DNA from: Rhodanobacter glycinis
GTDB taxonomy: Bacteria > Pseudomonadota > Gammaproteobacteria > Xanthomonadales > Rhodanobacteraceae
DNA: 64,000 nucleotides
Direction of reading: 5' to 3'
NCBI RefSeq assembly: GCF_006438785.1
Contig: NZ_RCZB01000005.1
Coordinates: 219,013-283,012 of the forward strand
In this document: piece by piece, positions 32,914-39,389 of the stretch
Position numbering within the stretch: position 1 is the stretch's first letter
Layout of the letters: each line of letters opens with the position of its first letter
Made by a program: the position numbers and the translations under genes
The notes under the pieces: model-generated
Seen by the model: the letters and a program-made list of their open reading frames with translations, nothing else
What the model was told of the DNA's origin: nothing
Databases searched by the model: none

Positions 32914-33375
32914 GTGGATCAGAAGGATCAAGAAGAAAAGCTCAATGCCTACTACAAGCTCAACAGACTTCACTTGCAATTTGCCTTCTGGTCAAGCTTG
33001 GCCGCTCTAGCTACTGGCCTAGTAATCTTGGTTATCGGCGTCCGCTTAATCTTCTTGGGGTCGGCGGGGCTCACCGGACAATTGGTGACAATTGGCGGCG
33101 TACTAACTCAGTTTATTGGCGCTGGATTCTTTCTTCTCTATTCAAAAAATCTCAAGCAACTCAATGTCTTCTACGAAAAGCTTATAAGGCATCAGGACAC
33201 GTTGTATGCCATGGGGCTGGCCACGCATCATCTCCCCGATGATCGAAAGGCAGACGCAATCGACAACGTTATCTCCATGTTGTTGACACGCAATGAGCCA
33301 AAAACCCCCATGTCTCCTGAGATGATGAAGGTCATCACAGACGCAATGCAGGCAAAGCGTGAGAGCAAGATCTAA
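32914..33375 (+). CDS. Cassette protein with two transmembrane helices (TRADD-N-associated-domain-like)
   Basis: A 153-residue protein: a helical N-terminus, two adjacent transmembrane helices (about residues 22-45 and 50-72, with LVTIGGVLTQFIGAGFFLLYSKN between and after), then a helical cytoplasmic tail. Spacing and sequence resemble the two-TM domain associated with TRADD-N-like modules in bacterial conflict systems; I am moderately sure of this. The GTG at 32914 is preceded by AGGAGA at ideal distance; frames further upstream cross the integron core. The stop lies inside the attC left box, as is normal for a cassette gene. Confidence 0.72.
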   Translation: MDQKDQEEKLNAYYKLNRLHLQFAFWSSLAALATGLVILVIGVRLIFLGSAGLTGQLVTIGGVLTQFIGAGFFLLYSKNLKQLNVFYEKLIRHQDTLYAMGLATHHLPDDRKADAIDNVISMLLTRNEPKTPMSPEMMKVITDAMQAKRESKI

Positions 33376-33426
33376 CTACTCGTTCAAGGCGGACGGCTGC
33401 GCCTCCGCTTAACTCCAGCGTTAGCG
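33370..33426 (+). other. attC recombination site 1
   Basis: Left box ATCTAAC (perfect RYYYAAC) at 33370-33376 and right box GTTAGCG at 33420-33426, enclosing a 43-base imperfect palindrome. The inner boxes AAGGCGGA and TCCGCTT pair with one unpaired extra G, the asymmetric bulge typical of attC. It ends cassette 1. Confidence 0.85.
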
Positions 33427-33441
33427 CCCACAGAGAGATCC

Positions 33442-34209
33442 ATGCCTGTCAGTTCAAACACACTAATTCACTTCACAAATGACAAGGAGAGATTGAAATC
33501 AATCTTCCTTGAGAACTTCCGTGTCGGATACTGCAAGGAAGCTCCAACGCTTGGCGGGTTCGGGACTAAGTGCTATGTTCCAATGGTAAGTTTTTGTGAC
33601 ATTCCGCTATCCCAAATCAAAGACCATATCTCCAAGTACGGTGACTACGGCATCGGGCTAACTCGCGAGTGGGGAATTCGCAACAAGCTCAACCCCGTCC
33701 TCTACTTGGAGCCAAATTCCCTACTATCGGAAAGCTATCGGGCAGCTGCCAACTACTTCCTGGCAAGGGCCAGGGAAGAGAAAGATGTAGTGGCAAAATC
33801 AGACGATTATTTCCGGGCTGTAATAGCGCTCGGCGAAATGCTCTCCTACACCAAGAACTATCAAGGACAACTCGTCCGGAGAGACGGGACGACAACTAAT
33901 GACTACCGGTTCTCGGATGAGCGCGAGTGGCGCTATGTGCTGCCGAGTCAGAATGGCGTCACCCCGATCATGTCAGAGGAGCACTTCACCTCTGATGCAG
34001 GGCAGGCCCGATCTAGTGAGGTAGCCGACAGTGTTCGCCTGGAGTTCGAGCCAAACGATATTCGCTACGTGATCATCAAGGACGACTCAGAGATACATGA
34101 GTTTGTTGATCATCTCAGGAACGCAAAGCGAAAGAAGTACTCTGAGAGAGACATTGACCGCCTTACAACGCGAATTCTCACCACAGAGCAGATCCGGCAG
34201 GATATCTAG
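33442..34209 (+). CDS. AbiGi-family putative abortive phage infection protein (cassette 2)
   Basis: A 255-residue protein. LIHFTNDKERLKSIFLENF, the Cys-rich YVPMVSFCDIPLSQIKDHISKYGDYGIGLTREWG, and LNPVLYLEP form the conserved block of the AbiGi family. DYRFSDEREWRYVLPS matches the later family motif. In Lactococcus, AbiGi acts with AbiGii to abort phage infection; no AbiGii-like gene is present here, so it either works alone or with the neighbouring cassettes. The start follows attC1 by 15 bases and the stop precedes attC2 by 5. The gene is clearly AT-richer than the flanks. Confidence 0.85.
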   Translation: MPVSSNTLIHFTNDKERLKSIFLENFRVGYCKEAPTLGGFGTKCYVPMVSFCDIPLSQIKDHISKYGDYGIGLTREWGIRNKLNPVLYLEPNSLLSESYRAAANYFLARAREEKDVVAKSDDYFRAVIALGEMLSYTKNYQGQLVRRDGTTTNDYRFSDEREWRYVLPSQNGVTPIMSEEHFTSDAGQARSSEVADSVRLEFEPNDIRYVIIKDDSEIHEFVDHLRNAKRKKYSERDIDRLTTRILTTEQIRQDI

Positions 34210-34214
34210 GTGGA

Positions 34215-34274
34215 CGCTAACAATTCATTCCAGGCGACGCCGCTTCGCGGCGTGGCTTAATTCTGGCGTCAGGG
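34215..34274 (+). other. attC recombination site 2, with altered right core
   Basis: Left box CGCTAAC at 34215-34221 and right box GTCAGGG at 34268-34274 around a GC-rich hairpin (ACGCCGC, TTC loop, GCGGCGT) with a typical TTCATTCCAGGCG / GGCTTAATTCTGG flank. The right core reads GTC instead of the nearly invariant GTT, so recombination at this end may be weakened. Confidence 0.82.
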
Positions 34275-34289
34275 CGCAGAGGAACCATT

Positions 34290-34868
34290 GTGGATAAAGC
34301 CCTAGGAAAGCGTCTAATCGACCTCGACGATTGGGATCAACGAGTGCGGGCAGATCTCGCGGCAGACGGTTCTCTGTTTGAGGGCTACCATCCGCAAATG
34401 GAGGCAGTCCATCGCGCCAATGCCGCTCAACTCCGGGAGATTATTGCGAATCACGGCTGGCCCGGATTCTCGTTAGTTGGAGAGCGCGGCGCCCATGCGG
34501 CTTGGCGTATTGCACAACACTCAATCGGAGAACCTGCGTTCATGCGTCAATGCCGCGATCTTTTGCGCCAGGCAAGCGCGAACGGTGATGCACATCCATG
34601 GCAGCATGCTTACATGGATGACAGGATCAGACTCTTCGAGGGCCTCCCTCAACGGTACGGAACACAGCTGCAAGAAGGTCAAAACGGGGTTGAGCCGCGT
34701 CCCCTGGAGGACGCAGAGAACGTGGATGCCCGGAGGCAAGCGTTGGGCTTGCCGCCTCTGTCAGAAATAATTGCTCGAGCCCGCATGAATCCGCCGCCCG
34801 TCCCTACGAATCAAGCAACCAAAGACGCACAAGAGCTTGCTTGGCGTAAACGCGTGGGCTGGCTGTAG
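34290..34868 (+). CDS. DUF6624 family protein (cassette 3)
   Basis: A 192-residue soluble protein. HPQMEAVHRANAAQLREII, GWPGFSLVGERGAHAAWRIAQHSI, HPWQHAYMDDRIRLFEGLPQRYGTQL and the later DARRQALGLPPL form the conserved DUF6624 pattern. No function is known; members are scattered across bacteria and are often on mobile DNA. The GTG start has AGAGGAA upstream and lies 15 bases after attC2. The stop codon overlaps the left box of a shrunken attC-like site. Confidence 0.82.
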   Translation: MDKALGKRLIDLDDWDQRVRADLAADGSLFEGYHPQMEAVHRANAAQLREIIANHGWPGFSLVGERGAHAAWRIAQHSIGEPAFMRQCRDLLRQASANGDAHPWQHAYMDDRIRLFEGLPQRYGTQLQEGQNGVEPRPLEDAENVDARRQALGLPPLSEIIARARMNPPPVPTNQATKDAQELAWRKRVGWL

Positions 34869-34895
34869 CTCACCAAGTACGCACCTGTGTTGAGC
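34868..34895 (+). other. Degenerate attC-like boundary, 28 bp
   Basis: GCTCACC at 34868-34874 and GTTGAGC at 34889-34895 match attC outer boxes (one mismatch in the left). Only 14 bases lie between them, so the hairpin is missing. It probably marks the right end of the array after an internal deletion. Confidence 0.5.
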
Positions 34896-34920
34896 GCGGC
34901 GACCTGATTAGGCCGCTGGT

Positions 34921-35005
34921 ACGGCACTCCGCCTACACCCCATCCTCCTCCCCCTACACCGCCCATCGCCCCTACCCCACGCCACCTCATTGCTACGCTC
35001 CCCAC
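34921..35005 (+). promoter_or_regulatory. C-rich, G-poor tract (possible Rho utilisation site)
   Basis: About 80 bases composed mainly of C, A and T with very few G on the plus strand (runs such as CATCCTCCTCCCCCTACACC). In RNA this composition is what Rho prefers. It lies just after the cassette array and before an intrinsic terminator. The function is inferred. Confidence 0.4.
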
Positions 35006-35030
35006 GCCGCCATCCGGGCGGCTTTTTCTT
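35006..35030 (+). terminator. Intrinsic terminator downstream of the cassette array
   Basis: A 6-bp stem GCCGCC / GGCGGC with a 5-base loop, followed by TTTTTCTT at 35023-35030. It is oriented to stop transcription coming out of the cassettes and lies 19 bases before the next gene start. Confidence 0.75.
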
Positions 35031-35049
35031 GATGCAAGGGAGTGTTTTC

Positions 35050-35535
35050 ATGAGCCATGACAATCGTATTTCCGCCGTACTGTCGGATGAGGATGTGGCG
35101 ACGGTGCAGGGGGCGTTGACGGCGATCCGCGGGGTGCTGCCGTTTCTGGTGACGCTGTCGGCGCAGGAGCGGCGCGAGTTGCCGAAGATGGGGCCGAAGT
35201 CGATCGGCTTCGACGAGAAGTGCACGACCTACATGGGCAACCGGGCGGAGTTCGTGCCCGGTTTCGTGGAGCTGGCCGAGGTGCAGAAGGATCGCACCCT
35301 GCGTGCGCAGTTGCTGCGTTTTGCGGCGGAGCTGCAGACGCTGGCGACCAGCGTGGACGACACCGTGCAGCTGGTGTCCAGCGAGGTATGGATGGCCGAC
35401 CTGGCCTACTACCAGAGCGTGCGCGAGGCGGCGCACCGCAGCCGCGCCGGCGCGCAGGATATCTACGATGACCTGCGCCAGCGCTTCCCCGGCACCCGCG
35501 CCAGCCAGGCCACGCCGGAGCCGGCAACCGCCTGA
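35050..35535 (+). CDS. Hypothetical helical protein
   Basis: A 161-residue mostly helical soluble protein (DEDVATVQGALTAIRGVLPFLVTLSAQERRELPKMG, then FVPGFVELAEVQKDRTLRAQLLRFAAELQTL). I do not recognise the family. GGGAG precedes ATG 35050. The GC content and codon use match the chromosome, unlike the cassettes just upstream. After its stop the same frame stays open into a 21-bp-periodic repeat array (heptapeptide repeat), so readthrough or a shifted stop could extend the protein. It is likely related in function to the small gene at 35971. Confidence 0.75.
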   Translation: MSHDNRISAVLSDEDVATVQGALTAIRGVLPFLVTLSAQERRELPKMGPKSIGFDEKCTTYMGNRAEFVPGFVELAEVQKDRTLRAQLLRFAAELQTLATSVDDTVQLVSSEVWMADLAYYQSVREAAHRSRAGAQDIYDDLRQRFPGTRASQATPEPATA

Positions 35536-35567
35536 GCGGCCAGACCCGGCGGGCGGCGGCTGCCGCT

Positions 35568-35903
35568 TCCTGCCGGGCATCGGGTGCCCGGCGCCGGGTA
35601 TCAGGCAGCAGGTGCCGGGTATCGCGCCATCCCCGCCGAGCGCGCGGCAGTCTCCGCCGAGTCTTCGACCATCCCCGCCAAGGGCGGCGCACTCGGTGTC
35701 GAGTGTTCACTACTCCCCGCCGGGTGTCGGCACCTCGCCGTCGAGGGTTTTTCCATCCCCGCCGACTGGCGCGGAGTCGGCGCCGACGGTTTCATTGTCG
35801 ACGCCGGAGATCAGGCACTCGGCGCCGGGTGATGGGCACTCGCGCTCGACTGCCGACGCACTCGACGTCGATTGAAATTCAATCGACGTCGGGGAAACCA
35901 GGC
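35568..35903. repeat. 21-bp-periodic degenerate tandem repeat, 16 units
   Basis: From 35568 to 35903 a CG-rich core recurs every 21 bases without exception: CCCCGCC at 35631, 35673, 35715 and 35757 (exactly 42 apart), CGGCGCC at 35589, 35778 and 35820, with related cores at every intermediate position. The core is often the palindrome CGGCGCCG or CGACGTCG. In one frame (GTG 35584 to 35832) it would encode a heptapeptide repeat of the form I/V/L-P/G-A-E/G/D-x-x-x. Its function is unknown. It fills most of the gap of more than 300 bases between two small genes. Confidence 0.8.
35863..35891. promoter_or_regulatory. 29-bp near-perfect palindrome
   Basis: CGACGTCGATTGAA at 35863-35876, one central A, and its exact complement to 35891. 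It forms the last two units of the tandem array and lies 80 bases before the gene at 35971. It could be an operator or a strong hairpin. Confidence 0.6.
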
Positions 35904-35970
35904 GCCGGATTCATCCAGCTTCCACCGTGCGCGCAAGCGCCCGCCATTCCACTCCAGCATCGAGACCGCC

Positions 35971-36213
35971 ATGACCGATCCCATCGAGCCGGTGACCAAC
36001 GACAAGATCTACGGAATGATGGCCGCCCTGCAGGTGTCACTGCGGGCGCTGACCAAGTCGCATCCGAATCCGGCGGCGCTGATCTACGAGTTCCATCAGG
36101 AGCATGAGGAGACTTACGCGCTGCTGGTGGCGCAGGACATCCCCGACAGCGTGCTCGAGTCCTATCGGAGCATGTTGCACGCCATATCGCCGAACACCGA
36201 CGTCGCGCCCTGA
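35971..36213 (+). CDS. Small hypothetical protein
   Basis: An 80-residue soluble helical protein (MTDPIEPVTNDKIYGMMAAL, then HPNPAALIYEFHQEHEETYALLVAQDIPDSVLESYRSML). I recognise no family. Codon use is native. ATG 35971 is preferred; the frame is open upstream across the palindrome to 35872 but reads as repeat-derived low complexity. It lies downstream of the repeat array, in the same direction as the hypothetical gene at 35050, and may share a transcript with it. Confidence 0.65.
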   Translation: MTDPIEPVTNDKIYGMMAALQVSLRALTKSHPNPAALIYEFHQEHEETYALLVAQDIPDSVLESYRSMLHAISPNTDVAP

Positions 36214-36250
36214 TTCCCGTGCGGACGGCGGTCAGGCGTGGCGCCGCCGG

Positions 36251-36628
36251 TCAATCGCGCGCGGGCGGCGCAGCAGGCGGCCGCCGCTTCACCCCGGCGC
36301 CCAGCGCCGCGATCAGCAACACGGTCAGCACGATTTCGGCGATCGCCAGCCAGCGCTCGCCTGCCGAACTCCATGCCTCGGACACGCCGTGGCAGAAGTA
36401 GAACAGGCTGAGGATGCCGACCCAGAGCAGGGCGCGGCGCATGTCGCGCAGGGCGAGCAGGGGCAGCAACAGCGGGACGACGGTGATCGCGAGTACCAAG
36501 GTCAGCGGCATGCTCTGCGGCGGCACCAGCCAGGCATGCCATACGAGTTGCAGCACGATGAGCAAGGCCCAGGCGATCATGCCGACGCGATAGACCGGCA
36601 GGATGGGTGCGCGCGTGGCGGTAGTCAT
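36251..36628 (-). CDS. DUF2069 inner-membrane protein
   Basis: A 125-residue membrane protein with four predicted helices (near residues 15-32, 40-57, 63-82, 92-110) and the motif PLLALRDMRRALLWVGILSLFYFCHGVSEAW, characteristic of DUF2069. The function is unknown; the family commonly lies next to wrbA, as here. The start overlaps the wrbA stop by four bases, so both are probably translated from one mRNA. Confidence 0.85.
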   Translation of the reverse strand: MTTATRAPILPVYRVGMIAWALLIVLQLVWHAWLVPPQSMPLTLVLAITVVPLLLPLLALRDMRRALLWVGILSLFYFCHGVSEAWSSAGERWLAIAEIVLTVLLIAALGAGVKRRPPAAPPARD

Positions 36629-37269
36629 GGCCTGTCCGCCAGTCGGCGGGCCACGTCGGCCAGGCGCCGGCCCAGTGCGCGGGCCAGTTCGCGTTCGTGT
36701 TCGCTGATCGCGTTGTCGCCCTTGGCGCCGGCCACGTGGCTGAGGCCGTAGGGTGTGCCGCCGCTTTGCGTGGTGGTGAGTGCGGGCTCGGTGTAGGGCA
36801 GGCCGACGATCAGCATGCCGTGATGCAGCAGCGGCAGCGCCATCGTCAGCAGGGTGGATTCCTGGCCGCCGTGCATGGTGCTGGTGGAAGTGAACAGCGC
36901 CGCCGGCTTGCCGACCAGTGCGCCGCTGGCCCATTCGGCACCGGTCGAGTCGAGAAAATATTTCAGCGGCGCGGCCATGTTGCCGAAGCGGGTCGGGCTG
37001 CCCATGGCCAGTCCCACGCAGTCGAGCAGGTCCTGCCTGGTCACGTACGGTGCGCCGTCCTCGGGTTCCGGCGGTTGCGCGACTTCGGTCACCGGCGCCA
37101 CCGGCGGCACCTGGCGCAGGCGCGCGCGCATGCCGGGCACTTCCTCAATGCCGCGCGCGATCAGTCGCGCCAGTTGGGCGGTGTGGCCGCTGCGGCTGTA
37201 GTAGAGGACGAGGATTTCCTGGTTCATGCGCTGCAGCTCATAGGGATGGGACTCATGTGCTTGGGACAT
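36625..37269 (-). CDS. wrbA: NAD(P)H:quinone oxidoreductase WrbA (flavodoxin-like)
   Basis: A 214-residue WrbA. ILVLYYSRSGHTAQLARLIARG binds the FMN phosphate, GSPTRFGNMAAPLKYFLDSTG is the family signature, and FTSTSTMHGGQESTLL and GGTPYGLSHVAG follow. It reduces quinones by two electrons to avoid semiquinone radicals. The N-terminus from ATG 37269 carries a 15-residue extension before MNQEILVLYY; the internal ATG at 37227 may be the real start. It is divergent from yihY. Confidence 0.92.
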   Translation of the reverse strand: MSQAHESHPYELQRMNQEILVLYYSRSGHTAQLARLIARGIEEVPGMRARLRQVPPVAPVTEVAQPPEPEDGAPYVTRQDLLDCVGLAMGSPTRFGNMAAPLKYFLDSTGAEWASGALVGKPAALFTSTSTMHGGQESTLLTMALPLLHHGMLIVGLPYTEPALTTTQSGGTPYGLSHVAGAKGDNAISEHERELARALGRRLADVARRLADRP

Positions 37270-37346
37270 TCATCGGCAATACGCTAGTGTACCGACCGAT
37301 GCCCACATGTTGGCCGTGGCGTGCTGCTGCCGACGCAAGGATACCG

Positions 37347-38624
37347 ATGGTCCGACGCTTCAATCGCGATCGCACGAAGAGCTTCAGCCGCTTCATCTGG
37401 CAGCGCTTCGTCGATGACAAGTGCTTCGAGACGGCCGGCGCGCTGTCGTACACCACGCTGGTGTCGCTGGTGCCGCTGACGGTGGCGGTGTTCGCGATGT
37501 TCTCGGTGTTCCCGGTGTTCCAGCCGGCGCGCGACACGTTGGTCAATTTCGTGTTCAACAACTTCGTGCCGTCGGCCGGCGAAGCGGTGCAGAACACCAT
37601 GCTGGGTTTCGCCGCCAACGCCAGCAAGCTCACCGGCATCAGCATCCTGGTGATGCTGTTCAGTGCGCTGTCGATGATGATCAGCATCGAGGATCGGCTG
37701 AACCGGATCTGGCGCGTGCATCAGCCGCGCAGCTGGAGTTCGCGCCTGCTGTTGTACTGGGCGGCGTTGACGCTGGGACCGATCCTGATCGTCGGCGGCG
37801 TTGCGGTGACCTCCTACGTGACCGCGGCGCCGTTGCTGCACACGGCCGCCGACCAGCTGGGCGGCATCGCCCGCAGTCTGCTGAGCGTGCTGCCGTTCCT
37901 GGTGACGTTTTTCACGCTGTGGCTGATGTATGCGGTGATCCCGAACTGCAAGGTGTCGCGCCGCGATGCGGCGATCGGCGCGCTGCTCGGCGCGGTGCTG
38001 TTCGAAATCGCGCGCTGGGGCTTCACCGTGTTCGTGCAGCAGGCGCAGTCCTATCAGCAGATTTATGGTGTGTTGGCGGCGATCCCGATCTTCCTGCTGT
38101 GGATCTACCTGTCGTGGGTGATCGTGATCCTGGCCGCTTCGATCGCTGCCTCGGCGTCCGCGTTCGAATACCACGCACCGATGGAAACGCTGCCCGAGGG
38201 CGCCGAGTTCCTCGGCTTGCTGGTGGTGCTGCGGCACTTCGTCGACGCGCAACGGAGCGGCGACTGCGTGGATCCGGCCGACGTGCGCGTGAAGGAACCA
38301 TACCTGCGCAGCACCCTGATCGCCGCCTATTTCGAGGATCTGCAGGAGGCCGAGCTGATCCGGCGTGGCGAGGCGGGCGGCTGGCTGCTCTGCCGCAGCC
38401 TGGACAGTACCGACCTGCTGCGCGTGTACCGGCATACCGACTATCGCCTGCCGCTGCAGCCGGTGCAGGAGGCCGCTGCCCTGGGCATCGACCTGCCGCC
38501 GGAGTTGCTGGCCATGCTGGCGGAGCTGGCCCTGGCGCTCGAGGCCAAGCTGGGTGCGCGGCTCGACCAGATCTATCCCCCGACTGCCGAACCGGCAGCC
38601 GATACCGAGGTACTTCCCGCATGA
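37347..38624 (+). CDS. YihY/UPF0761 family inner-membrane protein
   Basis: A 425-residue protein. About six transmembrane helices occupy residues 25-275 (FETAGALSYTTLVSLVPLTVAVFAMFS is the family signature, and YGVLAAIPIFLLWIYLSWVIVILAASI closes the membrane part). The C-terminal 140 residues are soluble with a winged-helix look (YLRSTLIAAYFEDLQEAELIRRGEAGGWLLCRS). The old name 'ribonuclease BN' for this family is wrong. ATG 37347 starts MVRRFNRD. It overlaps the thioredoxin-like gene by four bases. Confidence 0.88.
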   Translation: MVRRFNRDRTKSFSRFIWQRFVDDKCFETAGALSYTTLVSLVPLTVAVFAMFSVFPVFQPARDTLVNFVFNNFVPSAGEAVQNTMLGFAANASKLTGISILVMLFSALSMMISIEDRLNRIWRVHQPRSWSSRLLLYWAALTLGPILIVGGVAVTSYVTAAPLLHTAADQLGGIARSLLSVLPFLVTFFTLWLMYAVIPNCKVSRRDAAIGALLGAVLFEIARWGFTVFVQQAQSYQQIYGVLAAIPIFLLWIYLSWVIVILAASIAASASAFEYHAPMETLPEGAEFLGLLVVLRHFVDAQRSGDCVDPADVRVKEPYLRSTLIAAYFEDLQEAELIRRGEAGGWLLCRSLDSTDLLRVYRHTDYRLPLQPVQEAAALGIDLPPELLAMLAELALALEAKLGARLDQIYPPTAEPAADTEVLPA

Positions 38625-39106
38625 CCCTGTTCCCCTCACTCCCCACATCGGCTGCCGCGCTGGTGTTCGCACTGGCACTGACCGCGCCCGTGCAAGCGGC
38701 CATGCCGACCCAGCCCACGCTGCAAGTCAGCACGCTGGATGGCAAGACCTTCGATCTGGCCGCGCAGCGCGGCAAGTGGGTGATCGTCAACTACTGGGCA
38801 ACCTGGTGCGTGCCGTGCATCAAGGAGATGCCGGACATCTCGCACTTCGTCGCCACGCATAAAAATGTCGCGGCGATCGGGCTGGCCTACGAGGACAGCG
38901 AGCCGGCCGACATCAAGGCGTTCCTGGCCAAGCATCCGGTGGTGTATCCGATTGCGCAGGTCACCCTGGACAAGCCGCTGAAGGATTTCGACGAGCCGCG
39001 TGGCCTGCCGACCACTTATCTGATCAGTCCGGATGGCAAGGTGGCCAAGCGCGTCGTGGGCCCGGTCACCGAGGCATCGCTGGCGGCCCTGATCGGCCAG
39101 CCGTGA
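38621..39106 (+). CDS. TlpA/ResA-like periplasmic thioredoxin
   Basis: A 161-residue protein with a signal peptide (cleavage near PVQA-AMPT, residues 24-27) and a thioredoxin fold. The active site WATWCVPCIKEMPD has a CVPC pair, and the cis-proline context GLPTTYLISPDGKV is clear. It likely keeps periplasmic or cytochrome c-related thiols reduced. It is translationally coupled to yihY (ATGA overlap) and followed by acyP. Confidence 0.9.
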   Translation: MTLFPSLPTSAAALVFALALTAPVQAAMPTQPTLQVSTLDGKTFDLAAQRGKWVIVNYWATWCVPCIKEMPDISHFVATHKNVAAIGLAYEDSEPADIKAFLAKHPVVYPIAQVTLDKPLKDFDEPRGLPTTYLISPDGKVAKRVVGPVTEASLAALIGQP

Positions 39107-39119
39107 TGGGTATGCCGTG

Positions 39120-39386
39120 ATGCCGAGCGCGAGGTTCATCGTCAGCGGCAGGGTGCAGGGTGTGTGCTATCGCGCCAGTGCCCGTGAGCAGGCGTTGAGC
39201 CTCGGGCTGACCGGGCATGCGAAGAACCGTTTGGACGGCTGTGTCGAGGTGCTGGCCTGTGGGCCGGCCCACGCGCTCGATGCACTGGAGCGCTGGTTGC
39301 AGCGCGGACCGCCGGCGGCGCGCGTCGAGGCGGTCAGTCGCGAGGAGTTGCCCGAGCAGGATCTGCGCGGGTTCCATACCGGCTGA
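39120..39386 (+). CDS. acyP: Acylphosphatase
   Basis: An 88-residue acylphosphatase hydrolysing carboxyl-phosphate bonds. The substrate loop VSGRVQGVCYRASAREQA holds the catalytic Arg, and GHAKNRLDGCVEVLACG the catalytic Asn. The family usually reads G-V-x-F/Y-R, and here it is GVCYR. The start is ATG 39120; a GTG one codon upstream is possible. The C-terminus lies 3 bases from the convergent ppk2 stop. Confidence 0.92.
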   Translation: MPSARFIVSGRVQGVCYRASAREQALSLGLTGHAKNRLDGCVEVLACGPAHALDALERWLQRGPPAARVEAVSREELPEQDLRGFHTG

Positions 39387-39389
39387 GCG

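Larger units (their letters stand above)
32889..34895 (+). mobile_element. Integron cassette array without integrase (CALIN), three cassettes
   Basis: Three short same-strand genes are separated by attC-type recombination sites, and each is followed at its stop by an attC boundary. The left edge is a perfect integron core GTTAGAC (GTTRRRY) at 32889-32895; the right edge is a GTTGAGC core at 34889-34895. The genes are visibly AT-richer and use different codons from the GC-rich flanks. No integrase gene lies within this window. Cassette arrays lacking intI are known from many proteobacteria; Xanthomonas species carry chromosomal integrons. All three products look like defence or unknown proteins. 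Confidence 0.85.

Noticed and set aside
35303..35875. A 190-codon frame overlapping the hypothetical gene and the repeat
   Set aside because: It is out of frame with the better-supported gene at 35050 and its tail is Ser/Pro low complexity made by the DNA repeat.
35568..35903. CRISPR-like periodic array
   Set aside because: Units are contiguous and degenerate with a 21-base period. There are no conserved repeats separated by unique spacers and no cas genes.
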